The position numbers and the translations under genes are program-made. 64,000 nt of DNA from Centipeda felix (GTDB taxonomy: Bacteria; Bacillota; Negativicutes; Selenomonadales; Selenomonadaceae): contig NZ_LT891959.1 of the NCBI RefSeq assembly GCF_900186465.1, positions 890,785-954,784 on the forward strand, written 5' to 3'. The notes beneath the pieces were generated by a model. That model was not told the origin of the DNA, did no database searches, and was given only the letters and a program-made list of their open reading frames with translations. Shown here piece after piece: positions 53,360 through 61,716 of the stretch. How positions within the stretch are numbered: the stretch's first letter is position 1; the number at the start of each line of letters is the position of its first letter.

Positions 53360-54064
53360 TTACTTTTTCAGAACGACCGGCGTGGAGCGATAGCCGACGC
53401 CCATACGATCGATGCCCATGTCGATGAGCTTGAAGAAGTGCTCCTGCGTGCGGATGCAACCCGAGCCCTTGACCTTGATCTTCCCCTCGCCCGCGTCCAT
53501 CATGATCTGAACGACCTCGGGCGTGGCACCGACACACTCACCGCCCGTGTAAAAGCCCGTGGAGGACTTGATGTAGTCCGCGCCTGCCGCGATGGCGCAC
53601 TTCGTACCGTCGATGATCTGCTGCTTCGTGAGCGAATCCGTCTCGATGATGACCTTAACCTCGGTGCCGTACTTGTGGCAGACATCGACGACCGCCTTGA
53701 TGTCCGCCGTCACATAGTCGAGGTTGCCGCTGCGGAGCTGACCATAGTTCGCCACAATATCGAGATCCATAATCTTGTACTTGCTGCAGTACTCCTCCGC
53801 CTGCTTTGCCTTGGACTCTGTCGTGGAGAGCCCGAAGGGGAAGTCGCAGACGACGCAGATGCCGGTGTCCGTACCCTCGACCATCTTCGAAACGAGTTCG
53901 AGCGATGCGGGGTTGATGCAGATCGTCGCACAGCCGAAGTCGATTCCCTCCTGCGTGTACTTCTTGATCTCCTCCTGCGTGAACTCCGGCTTCAGGACAG
54001 ACTGGTCAATGTAGCGTGCCAGTTCCTTCGCGGTCATCTCTGCAGCTTTCTTCGTCGGTTTCAT
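53360..54064 (-). CDS. deoC: Deoxyribose-phosphate aldolase family protein
   Basis: 234 residues. DeoC fold with the Schiff-base lysine in DYIKSSTGFYTGG (about residue 159) and KVIIETDSL. It should release glyceraldehyde 3-phosphate or a similar aldehyde from a deoxysugar phosphate. There are no other nucleoside-catabolism genes nearby; instead it is co-transcribed with transketolase and EIIA, so the substrate may not be deoxyribose 5-phosphate. Confidence 0.87.
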   Translation of the reverse strand: MKPTKKAAEMTAKELARYIDQSVLKPEFTQEEIKKYTQEGIDFGCATICINPASLELVSKMVEGTDTGICVVCDFPFGLSTTESKAKQAEEYCSKYKIMDLDIVANYGQLRSGNLDYVTADIKAVVDVCHKYGTEVKVIIETDSLTKQQIIDGTKCAIAAGADYIKSSTGFYTGGECVGATPEVVQIMMDAGEGKIKVKGSGCIRTQEHFFKLIDMGIDRMGVGYRSTPVVLKK

Positions 54065-54089
54065 AACACATCGTCTCCTTTTATTTTAT

Positions 54090-54142
54090 ATGTATCATAC
54101 ATTTGATGTGTTTAATATAATGCAAAGGGCACGCAATGTCAA
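54090..54142 (-). promoter_or_regulatory. Promoter and GntR-type operator of deoC-tkt-EIIA
   Basis: Minus strand: TTGACA (54142-54137), 17 bp, TATATT (54119-54114), 11 bp, palindrome ATGTATgATACAT (54102-54090). Confidence 0.87.
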
Positions 54143-54194
54143 TAGCTTTTTTGAGATTTTTGAAAAAAGATTCATTGAGGTTCATTGTGAAATG

Positions 54195-54718
54195 AAATCG
54201 GACACATAAAAAAGTAGAACATACAGAATCAATCTGGTAAAATATCTTTGTACAAACACTACCAGGAGGTTCTGTATGCCCCACACTCATTCTACCACAA
54301 AACGCCGCACATTCAAGCACTTAAACGCCTATCAGCGCGGGCAGATCGAAGCGATGCTGCGTCTCGGTGTCCCCAAGGTGAAAATCGCCAAAGACCTTGG
54401 CATCGCCCGCTCCACCTTGTACGAGGAAATAAAGCGCGGCACGGTAACGCAGAAGCGTTCCGATTGGACGTACTATGAGCAGTATTTTGCACAGTCCGGT
54501 CAAATGCGCTATGAGCGCAATCGTGAGAACTCCGGAAAACCGTCCAAATTTAACGCTGCACAGGACTTCATCCGGTATGTAGAAAACGCCATTCTCAAAG
54601 ACAAACACTCTCCTGATGCAATCTGCGGACGTGCCAAGCGTATGAATCTGTTCGAGGTGTCTGTCTGCACAAAGACCATCTACAATTTTTGATTCTGTTA
54701 TGCTCTACTGTCCGATTT
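54195..54718 (+). mobile_element. Internally deleted IS30-type element
   Basis: Inverted ends match over about 30 bp: AAATCGGACA...GTAGAACATACAGAATCAA at the left (with a 9-bp insertion) and TTGATTCTGTTATGCTCTAC...TGTCCGATTT at 54689-54718. Only the N-terminal third of a transposase lies between them, so it cannot move by itself. Confidence 0.8.
54276..54692 (+). pseudogene. IS30-family transposase, N-terminal fragment
   Basis: 138 residues. An IS30-type helix-turn-helix (about 12-55, HLNAYQRGQIEAMLRLGV) is followed by the linker up to KTIYNF, where the frame ends in the element's right inverted repeat. The DDE catalytic domain is missing. Confidence 0.87.
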
Positions 54719-54763
54719 GATATTGCAATTTAGAGCTAAAAGTTTAACGAGACCTTACGACAA

Positions 54764-56155
54764 TTAAACTTGCAATTTGCCCTGCTCCTCTTCTGCCTCT
54801 TCCTTCTCCAGTGCAAGCACCGCCTGCACGAGGATCGCGCACTCCAGACGCTTCTTCTGAATCGCACAGCCAATCTCGTACGGCTGCCGAATATCCCCAT
54901 GAAAGAGATCGGCGTTCGCGTGACAGCCGCCGCTGCAGTAAAACCGCGCCCAGCAGTCACGGCACAGAGGCTTGTTCAGCACATGCGAGTTGCGGAAGTA
55001 CGTCGGCAGCTCCATGCTCTCAACGCCCGTAAAGACCGAGCCGAGGCGATAGCCCTCACGCCCCACGAACTGATGGCACGGGTAGAGATCGCCATTCTCT
55101 GCGACGGCGTAGTACTCATGCCCCGCACCGCAGCCCGCGAGGCGCTTGGCGACGCACGGTCCATGGTTGAGATCCATGTTGAAGTGGAAGAAGAAGAACC
55201 CCTTCCCCGCACGCACGCGGTCGAGATAGGTCTGCGTCAGGCGGTCATACTCCGCATAGATGCGCGGCAGATCCTCCTCTGTAAAGCCAAGCGGACTGTC
55301 CTTCAGCACGACCGGCTCCATCGAGAGGATGTCAAAGCCCGCTGCATTCATGGCGAGCACATCCTTCGTAAAGTCGAGATTCTCGTGCGTATACGTCCCG
55401 CGCAGGTAGTAGTCCTTGCCGCTGCGCGCATCGACGAGCTTCTTAAAATTCCGCATGACCACATCGTACGTTCCATGTCCGCCCGCATCGGGACGCATCG
55501 CATCGTGCACCTCGCGCCGTCCATCCGCCGAGAGCACGACGGAGATATGGTTGTCGTTCAGCCATGCGATATTCTTGTCGGAGAGCAGCATCCCGTTCGT
55601 CGTGAGCGTCAGTTTGAACTCCTTGCCCGTCTCCTGCTCACGCTGACGCACATACTCCGTTACCGCCTTCACCGTGCTCAGATTCATCAGCGGCTCGCCG
55701 CCGAAGAAATCAATCTCACAGTGCTTGCGCGGACCACAGCCGTCAATGATGAAATCGACCGCCGCACGCCCCACCTCAGGCGACATCACTGCGCGCTGCC
55801 CACCATAGCTGCCGCCGTCGCCGAAACAGTACTTGCAGCGCAGATTGCAGTCCTGTGCCACCATCAGGCACAGGGATTTCACCAATCCGCGCGACTTGAA
55901 GGTCGGCGGCACGTCAATATCGGGGGCAAAGAGCGCCCCTGCCGCCATCAGCTCATGCAGCTCGCCGCACGCCTCGCGCAGATCTCCCTCAGGATAACGC
56001 CCCCTGAGACGTGCCACGGCCGCCTCATCGTTCGTCCCGTCGAAATCATCCATCATATCGTAAATCATCTCGTCGATCACGTGAACCGCGCCGCTGTTCA
56101 CATCGACGAGGATGTGCATGCCGTTCTGCTTGAACTTATGCGTTCGGACTTTCAT
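54764..56155 (-). CDS. SCIFF peptide maturase (radical SAM, SPASM-type)
   Basis: 463 residues. The radical SAM motif CNLRCKYC is at about 105-112, preceded by a peptide-binding N-terminal region with MHILVDVNSGAVHVID. The C-terminal auxiliary cluster region has CGAGHEYY, CHQF, CRDCWARFYCSGGC and later cysteines. It forms thioether links between Cys residues and acceptor positions in the SCIFF peptide encoded immediately upstream (56272-56409). The last about 15 residues are a Glu-rich tail. Confidence 0.93.
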   Translation of the reverse strand: MKVRTHKFKQNGMHILVDVNSGAVHVIDEMIYDMMDDFDGTNDEAAVARLRGRYPEGDLREACGELHELMAAGALFAPDIDVPPTFKSRGLVKSLCLMVAQDCNLRCKYCFGDGGSYGGQRAVMSPEVGRAAVDFIIDGCGPRKHCEIDFFGGEPLMNLSTVKAVTEYVRQREQETGKEFKLTLTTNGMLLSDKNIAWLNDNHISVVLSADGRREVHDAMRPDAGGHGTYDVVMRNFKKLVDARSGKDYYLRGTYTHENLDFTKDVLAMNAAGFDILSMEPVVLKDSPLGFTEEDLPRIYAEYDRLTQTYLDRVRAGKGFFFFHFNMDLNHGPCVAKRLAGCGAGHEYYAVAENGDLYPCHQFVGREGYRLGSVFTGVESMELPTYFRNSHVLNKPLCRDCWARFYCSGGCHANADLFHGDIRQPYEIGCAIQKKRLECAILVQAVLALEKEEAEEEQGKLQV

Positions 56156-56224
56156 TTGTTCTCCTTCATAACCACTCTTGGAAATGTAATACGCTTAAGC
56201 AAACCTTAGTGGAGCAACACATAG

Positions 56225-56254
56225 AAAAAGCCCCTCTCGCAAACGAGAAGGGCT
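56225..56254 (-). terminator. Terminator between SCIFF peptide and maturase
   Basis: Minus strand: AGCCCTTCTCG, TTTG, CGAGAGGGGCT, then five T residues. It should let the peptide be made in excess of the enzyme. Confidence 0.8.
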
Positions 56255-56271
56255 GTGCCGATTTCCCCGTC

Positions 56272-56409
56272 TTACTTCGCGCAGGGCTGATTGCCCACCG
56301 TGCAGGAAGTCTTACAGGCAGACTGGCAGGATGCCTGGCATTCGCCGCAGCCGCCCGTGTAGAGCGTGGACTGCATCGTCGGCTTGTTGACCGTCTTGAT
56401 GTGCTTCAT
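56272..56409 (-). CDS. SCIFF ribosomal peptide precursor (six cysteines in forty-five residues)
   Basis: 45 residues exactly, too short for usual ORF limits. It starts with MKHIKTVNKPT and has six cysteines at positions 21, 24, 28, 32, 36 and 43, the pattern that names the family. AGGAGG precedes ATG 56409 by the usual distance. The maturase is encoded directly downstream. The function of mature SCIFF is unknown. Confidence 0.95.
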   Translation of the reverse strand: MKHIKTVNKPTMQSTLYTGGCGECQASCQSACKTSCTVGNQPCAK

Positions 56410-56479
56410 CCTTCATACCTCCTCAATCCATCGTTCTGAATTTATTCTATCGCATCATTCTTTATTATGCAAGCAATTT

Positions 56480-57760
56480 TTACACGCCTGCCCATTCCGC
56501 ATCCACGCGCTGAATATCCGCCCCGAGCGCCACGAGCTTTGCCACGAGATCATCGTACCCACGGTCGATGTGATGGATGTAGCCGACACGCGTCTCATCC
56601 GGTGCCACGAGCCCTGCGAGCACCATCGCCGCACCCGCGCGCAGATCCGTCGCCCGCACAGGTGCGCCGCTGAGCAGTGCGCCGCCCTCGACCGTCGCCG
56701 TCCGTCCGTCCACACGGATCCGTGCGCCCATGCGCACGAGCTCATCGACGTGCATAAAGCGGTTCTCGAACACCGTCTCCGTCACGACACTCGTCCCCTC
56801 GGCGACGGCGAGCATTGCCATGAACTGCGCCTGCATATCCGTCGGAAAACCGGGATAGGGCATCGTCTTGAGATCAATCGCCTTCATCGGGCGGTCGGCA
56901 GAGACGCGCACCCCGGCGATATCCTCCTCGATCTGTGCGCCCGCTTCCTTTAGCTTCGCAATGACTGGCTTCAGATGCTCGCTAATCGCGTTCTCGATGA
57001 ACACATCACCACGCGTCATCGCCGCCGCGACCATGTACGTCCCCGCCTCGATGCGGTCGGGGATGATCGTATAGTCCGCCGCGTGCAGCTCCGGCACGCC
57101 GTCGATCTTGATGCGGTTCGTTCCCGCGCCACGGATGCGCGCCCCCATCACATTGAGATAGTTCGCGAGATCGACAATCTCCGGCTCGAGCGCAGGATTC
57201 TCGAGAATCGTCTGGCCCTCGGCGCAGGACGCCGCCATCATCACATTCTCTGTCGCCCCGACACTCGGGAAATCGAAGTAGATGCGCGCCCCCTTGAGCC
57301 CATGTGGCGCACGCGCGTGAATGTCGCCCTGCGTGATCTCGATCTCCGCCCCGAGCGCCTCAAAGCCCTTGAGATGCAGATCGATCGGACGTGTCCCAAT
57401 GGCACAGCCGCCCGGCAGCGAGATCTCTGCGTGCCCCTCGCGTGCGAGCAAGGGGCCCATGATGAGAAATGACGCGCGCATCTTGCGGACGAGGTCGTAG
57501 GGGGCTACGACCGTCGCAATATGTGATGCATCAATGACCAGACGATGCTCCGATACCGTGTAGTCCGCCGTCACGCCAAGGGCACGCAGCACCGCCGTAA
57601 TCGTATAGACATCTTCGAGTGCAGGCACCTCATCCAGCACACTTTTTCCGTTTGTACCGAGTAATGCCGCCGCAATGATGGGCAGCACCGCATTCTTCGC
57701 CCCGCCGATCTTCACATGGCCGCGCAGGGGATGCCCTCCATGAATGACCAGTTGTTCCAT
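56480..57760 (-). CDS. murA: UDP-N-acetylglucosamine 1-carboxyvinyltransferase
   Basis: 426 residues, normal length. It performs the first committed step of peptidoglycan synthesis in the cytoplasm. The catalytic Cys, target of fosfomycin, is in [13 protein letters not shown] (about 117). GGAKNAVLP near the N-terminus is also conserved. It is 6 bp downstream of the S55-type gene. Confidence 0.95.
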   Translation of the reverse strand: MEQLVIHGGHPLRGHVKIGGAKNAVLPIIAAALLGTNGKSVLDEVPALEDVYTITAVLRALGVTADYTVSEHRLVIDASHIATVVAPYDLVRKMRASFLIMGPLLAREGHAEISLPGGCAIGTRPIDLHLKGFEALGAEIEITQGDIHARAPHGLKGARIYFDFPSVGATENVMMAASCAEGQTILENPALEPEIVDLANYLNVMGARIRGAGTNRIKIDGVPELHAADYTIIPDRIEAGTYMVAAAMTRGDVFIENAISEHLKPVIAKLKEAGAQIEEDIAGVRVSADRPMKAIDLKTMPYPGFPTDMQAQFMAMLAVAEGTSVVTETVFENRFMHVDELVRMGARIRVDGRTATVEGGALLSGAPVRATDLRAGAAMVLAGLVAPDETRVGYIHHIDRGYDDLVAKLVALGADIQRVDAEWAGV

Positions 57761-57766
57761 TCGTCC

Positions 57767-59839
57767 TTATTCCTCAACCTTCAGCGTCGCGTGGATCACG
57801 TTCTCGATCACATACGGCGCATAGAATTTCTCGCGTTCATCCTTCTTCTTCGGATCGCCGAGCAGCGTCACGCGTTTCGGCTCCTCTCGCTCTGCCGCGC
57901 GTGCCGACGCCTTTGCCGCCGCGCGCATGCGCTTCTTCATTTCCTTTTCGGAGCTCGGCGCAGGCGCTGCTCCAGGAGTGATAATGATCTCATTGTTCTG
58001 CCCCTGAGCGGCGAGATCGTCCAGCTTTTCCGCCGTCGACTTGAACTTCTCCTCGTCGTCGGGGATCTCGAGCCCCGCCTGCGCGAGGAGTGCCAAGGGG
58101 TTCACGGGGACAAAGCCTCCGCCGCGAATATCGAGGTTCAGTGTCCCCGCCGGCTGCGCCTTCGGCACGCGATAGGGGATCGACAGCGTCTCCTCCGGCT
58201 TGCGATAGGGACGAATCTTCGTCTTGAACGTCACCGTGTCGCCCGGCTTTACCACCAACTTATCCGGCACCGCCGAGACCAGAACGGCCGTCTGACGTCC
58301 GCCCGTGAGCTCCACATCCACATCGAGATCGAGAATATCGGACTCCTCCTGCGGATTCGTCACGATCATATTCATCGCCTGCAGCAGCTCGGTCACGGCG
58401 ACCTGCCCGACATCCGCCGCGCTGTAGTACATATTGCGCCGCTCAAAAACCCCGCTGTCCACGGCGTTCGTACGGATGGCAAAGCGGATGCGCGCCGTGC
58501 TGCTGCCAAGGGAATCCGACACGCGGCTCATCGCCGCATAGGCAATACTGCCCGAAAGCACGGGCAGGAAATCCTCATCGTAGGCAATCTGCGCACCGAA
58601 GGTCTCCTCCGTGCCAAGCGCGTCGTCCTTCACGTGAATGCGAATGGGAACAGCGGTGGGAAACGTCCCAAGGATCCCCGCAACGCCCGTCTCACGATCC
58701 TGATTGATGCGCCCGATCACACTGCCGATGTTCGCGATCTTCACGCCGTTGCTCTGTCCTGCAATCGTCCCGACCACATCGGCATCCGTCATGAAGTAGT
58801 TCACGTTTCCCTTGTGCATAAAGGAGTGACCGAATGCCAGCATCTTCTTGCCGTCCACCGCCGTCACCGTTCCCGTCGCGCCGATGCTGAAGTCGCCGTA
58901 GACAATGGCGACCCCGACGGGCTGACCGCCTGCAAGAGAGGCATCATAGCGTGTGGGGAGGGGCGTATTTGCACTGACCGTTCCCAGCGGAAGGAACGTA
59001 CTGCCTGCAGGCATATTGTTCTCTAGATAGCGCAGCCCCGCCGATCCAAATCCGCTCACGAAGAAGGTGGACTTCTCCTCGGCAGCATGCACATTCTCTT
59101 TCTTAGCTGCAGGAGATGATGTGACGGGATCGGTCGACGTTTGCTCACCTTTGTCCGCACTCTGCACAGCATCAGCGGTCGCGTCATGCGTGTCGTCCGC
59201 AGCCTCCTGCGCCTCTGACGCACCTGCACCGCTCGCAGATGTTTCCTCTGTCTTCTCTCCGCGCAGGGCGGCGAGTGTATCACGCCACTCCGCCTCACGC
59301 TCGGCGTGTGTCATCTTGCCGACTTTCTTCTCGCGCTCGCGGAGCTCGTCCTTTTCCTTTGCCTTCTTGCGCTCCTCAACGGCGCGCACGACATCCACCG
59401 TGTCGATGCGCGTCTTATTCTTCGTGTCGGGCATCGACCAAAGCGGAATCATGTCCTCGATCGGCGTGATGAAAAAGGTATAGGGACTGAGATCCTTCAG
59501 CCCCGCTGCAAGCGCTCCTACGAGACGACCGTCTACATAGATCGGACTGCCGCTCATCCCCTGCAGGACACCGCCGACGTGCTCGATGAAATTGCCGCTC
59601 GTCCGCGCCATAATCATCCGCTGAGAGCCCTTGCCGCCCTTCATCTGACCGACGATCTCCACGGGGAATGTGCGCACCTCGCCCGTCGTATCGAGCACGG
59701 TATACGCCGTTCCCTGCATCCCCTCCGTCACCTCATTGTACGGGAGAATCGGAGGCATCGCAAAGGACGGCGGTGCGTAGAATTGTACCGCCAGCGCAAA
59801 AAGATATGCCGCCGCAAGGCGCTTCCAGTTATATCGCAA
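57767..59839 (-). CDS. SpoIVB S55-type peptidase-like protein, secreted
   Basis: 690 residues with an N-terminal signal sequence (about 8-27). A serine-protease-like motif GMSGSPIYVDGRLVGAL carries Ser96, and FGHSFMHKG near residue 335 carries a His. Between them lies a charged, low-complexity insert (about 150-255, rich in Lys, Glu, Ala). The C-terminal region (about 500-690) is beta-rich and then charged. Non-sporulation proteins of this size with Ser before His are known; SpoIVB itself has the opposite order. The role is unknown; envelope proteolysis is plausible. Confidence 0.75.
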   Translation of the reverse strand: MRYNWKRLAAAYLFALAVQFYAPPSFAMPPILPYNEVTEGMQGTAYTVLDTTGEVRTFPVEIVGQMKGGKGSQRMIMARTSGNFIEHVGGVLQGMSGSPIYVDGRLVGALAAGLKDLSPYTFFITPIEDMIPLWSMPDTKNKTRIDTVDVVRAVEERKKAKEKDELREREKKVGKMTHAEREAEWRDTLAALRGEKTEETSASGAGASEAQEAADDTHDATADAVQSADKGEQTSTDPVTSSPAAKKENVHAAEEKSTFFVSGFGSAGLRYLENNMPAGSTFLPLGTVSANTPLPTRYDASLAGGQPVGVAIVYGDFSIGATGTVTAVDGKKMLAFGHSFMHKGNVNYFMTDADVVGTIAGQSNGVKIANIGSVIGRINQDRETGVAGILGTFPTAVPIRIHVKDDALGTEETFGAQIAYDEDFLPVLSGSIAYAAMSRVSDSLGSSTARIRFAIRTNAVDSGVFERRNMYYSAADVGQVAVTELLQAMNMIVTNPQEESDILDLDVDVELTGGRQTAVLVSAVPDKLVVKPGDTVTFKTKIRPYRKPEETLSIPYRVPKAQPAGTLNLDIRGGGFVPVNPLALLAQAGLEIPDDEEKFKSTAEKLDDLAAQGQNNEIIITPGAAPAPSSEKEMKKRMRAAAKASARAAEREEPKRVTLLGDPKKKDEREKFYAPYVIENVIHATLKVEE

Positions 59840-59952
59840 AATGTCACCTCAAAATATAATACCCTCATGTTATCTGCCCTATTGTAGCATACACAGGGAG
59901 ATTTCGCTAGTGTTTTCGCGTGCATCCACAGCAGGACTGCTCACAATAGAAA

Positions 59953-59997
59953 AGAGCCGCTGCACGAAGACCGAACCATCTTCGTGCCGCAGCTCTC
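59953..59997 (-). terminator. Terminator of the chemoreceptor pseudogene
   Basis: Hairpin AGAGC-GC-GCACGAAGA / TCTTCGTGC-GC-GCTCT, loop CCGAACCA, closely related to that at 10742-10787. Confidence 0.8.
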
Positions 59998-60008
59998 TTT
60001 CATACATC

Positions 60009-61441
60009 TTATAGTTTGAAGCGCTCCACCTCGCGCTGGAGGTCGGTCGCGATCTCTGCGAGCCCCTCGCTCGCCTTCGCGATATCCTCAAGCGCATTCG
60101 ACTGTGTCTCCACGGACGCGCTGCCCTCTTCGGTTGTCGCAGCATTCTCCTCGGCGAGTGCGGATAGGTTCTGCACCACATCCGAGATGGATGCGTGCTT
60201 CTCGCCCATCGTCTTCGCTGATGTGTTCAGCTTCTTGACGACCTCGCCCGTCTCCTCGACCGTCTCAGAGATACGGTCGAAGCACTCCTTCGTGCTCTCA
60301 AGCCCCTGATGCGACTCCGATGCGAGCTTCGTCGATACGTGCATCGTATCCACCGCCTGCTGGCTCTTCGTCTTCAGCTCGTGGATGATGCCGCGGATGT
60401 CGTCCGTAAAGCTCGAGCTCTGCTCCGCGAGCTTGCGGATCTCCTCCGCCACGACGGCGAACCCGCGCCCGGCCTCACCCGCACGCGCCGCCTCGATGGC
60501 AGCGTTGAGCGCGAGGAGGTTCGTCTGGTTGGCGATGCTCTTGATCATCATACTGGACTCGTCGATCTTGTCCGCGCCCTGATTCGTCTCCTCGACAACC
60601 TTGGCGACTTCCTCTGTCGCCTTGAACATCTCCTCGGCGCGGCCAAGCAGATCGTTTAGGATCTCCGAGCCCTCCGCCTTGCGGTCACTGATCTTCTGTG
60701 TCGTCTCGTTGAGGACATTGACGATATGCTCCGTCTCCTGCTCGATGCGCAGCACTTCACTGAGATGATCGGCGGCCTTCTGCGTATCCTCCGCCTGACT
60801 CGTCGCGCCCTCAGCGATGTTCTGGATCGCCTTCGAGACCTCCTCAGAGCTATGCGCCGTCGTCTGCGTTCTCGCCGTCTCAGCTCCTCGCTCGTCGCTG
60901 CCACGGATTCCGACGAGGCGTTGATCTTGCCCATCGTTGCGCGCAGATTGTTTGCGAGCTCGGCGAGATCCCCCGTCATCGCTCCGATCTCATCCTCTCT
61001 GCCGAGATAGCCGCGTGCACGTACATACGCGGGGTTATCTGCACGCAGATCGAGGCGGGCAAAGTTCTCCACCACGCCCTGCAAATCGCTCATCGGCGTC
61101 GAGATTCGCTTCGTGACAAAGGAGATCAGTGCCGCCAGAAGCAGGAGGATACCGATGATGCCAACGGCGACGAGGATATAGATCATGTGGCGTGCCACGG
61201 CGGTGAACACGTCATAGTTCGTCGCTGAGCCGATGCCCCACTGCGCCGTAACGCCGTCAAAGGAAATCGGTGCATACATGCTGGAGGAGTCCTTGCGGAT
61301 CGTGAAGGGATGCTCTGCCGTGCTCTTAAAGACATCCTCGCCCTTAATGCCCGACAGCTCATAGAGATTCTTCATCACCACGCTGTCATCCCGGCCCTGG
61401 GCGACGCTTCATGACTCCGTTCCCGCTGGCATAAATACCCC
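60009..61441 (-). pseudogene. Methyl-accepting chemotaxis protein, 5'-truncated and frameshifted
   Basis: The 3' frame (60009 to about 60885) encodes the signalling domain with its [11 protein letters not shown] hairpin tip. The 5' frame (about 60885-61381) encodes the end of a dCache-like sensor, one membrane helix (YILVAVGIIGILLLLAALIS) and HAMP. The frames are joined by a shift near 60885, where an extra dinucleotide seems to follow GAGGAGCTGA. A further shift lies near 61400, and the N-terminal membrane helix and most of the sensor are missing, with a repeat copy just beyond. Confidence 0.83.
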
Positions 61442-61449
61442 CTCTTTCC

Positions 61450-61515
61450 TTAAGTAAGCACGGATAAATTCAGCACCGCCATCTGACGGACTTCATTTTA
61501 TCAGCAATTCCTTAG
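61450..61515. repeat. Dispersed repeat, copy 5 (short form)
   Basis: 66 bp holding both ends, TTAAGTAAGCACGGATAAATTC and CATTTTATCAGCAATTCCTTA, with the middle deleted. It abuts the truncated 5' side of the chemoreceptor pseudogene. Confidence 0.78.
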
Positions 61516-61522
61516 CTCCCCA

Positions 61523-61557
61523 AAACAAATGCGTACCATACCGGTACGCATTTGTTT
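61523..61557 (-). terminator. Hairpin, probable terminator of niaP
   Basis: Perfect 15-bp arms (AAACAAATGCGTACC and complement) and a T-rich tail on the minus strand, though 160 bp after the niaP stop. The rest of 61558-61716 is AT-rich with nothing recognisable. Confidence 0.6.
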
Positions 61558-61716
61558 CAGACGCTCCATCGTCAAACAAAATCCCTCGGTAAGAAGCAGC
61601 CGTGTTGCTTTTTTTGTCCTGCAAGTATACCACAGAGAATTTCATTCGGAAAGGGTTTTTGCTATAAATTTTTAACTTGTCTGACTAATTTTTCATACAA
61701 GTCTAACGATGTTTCT

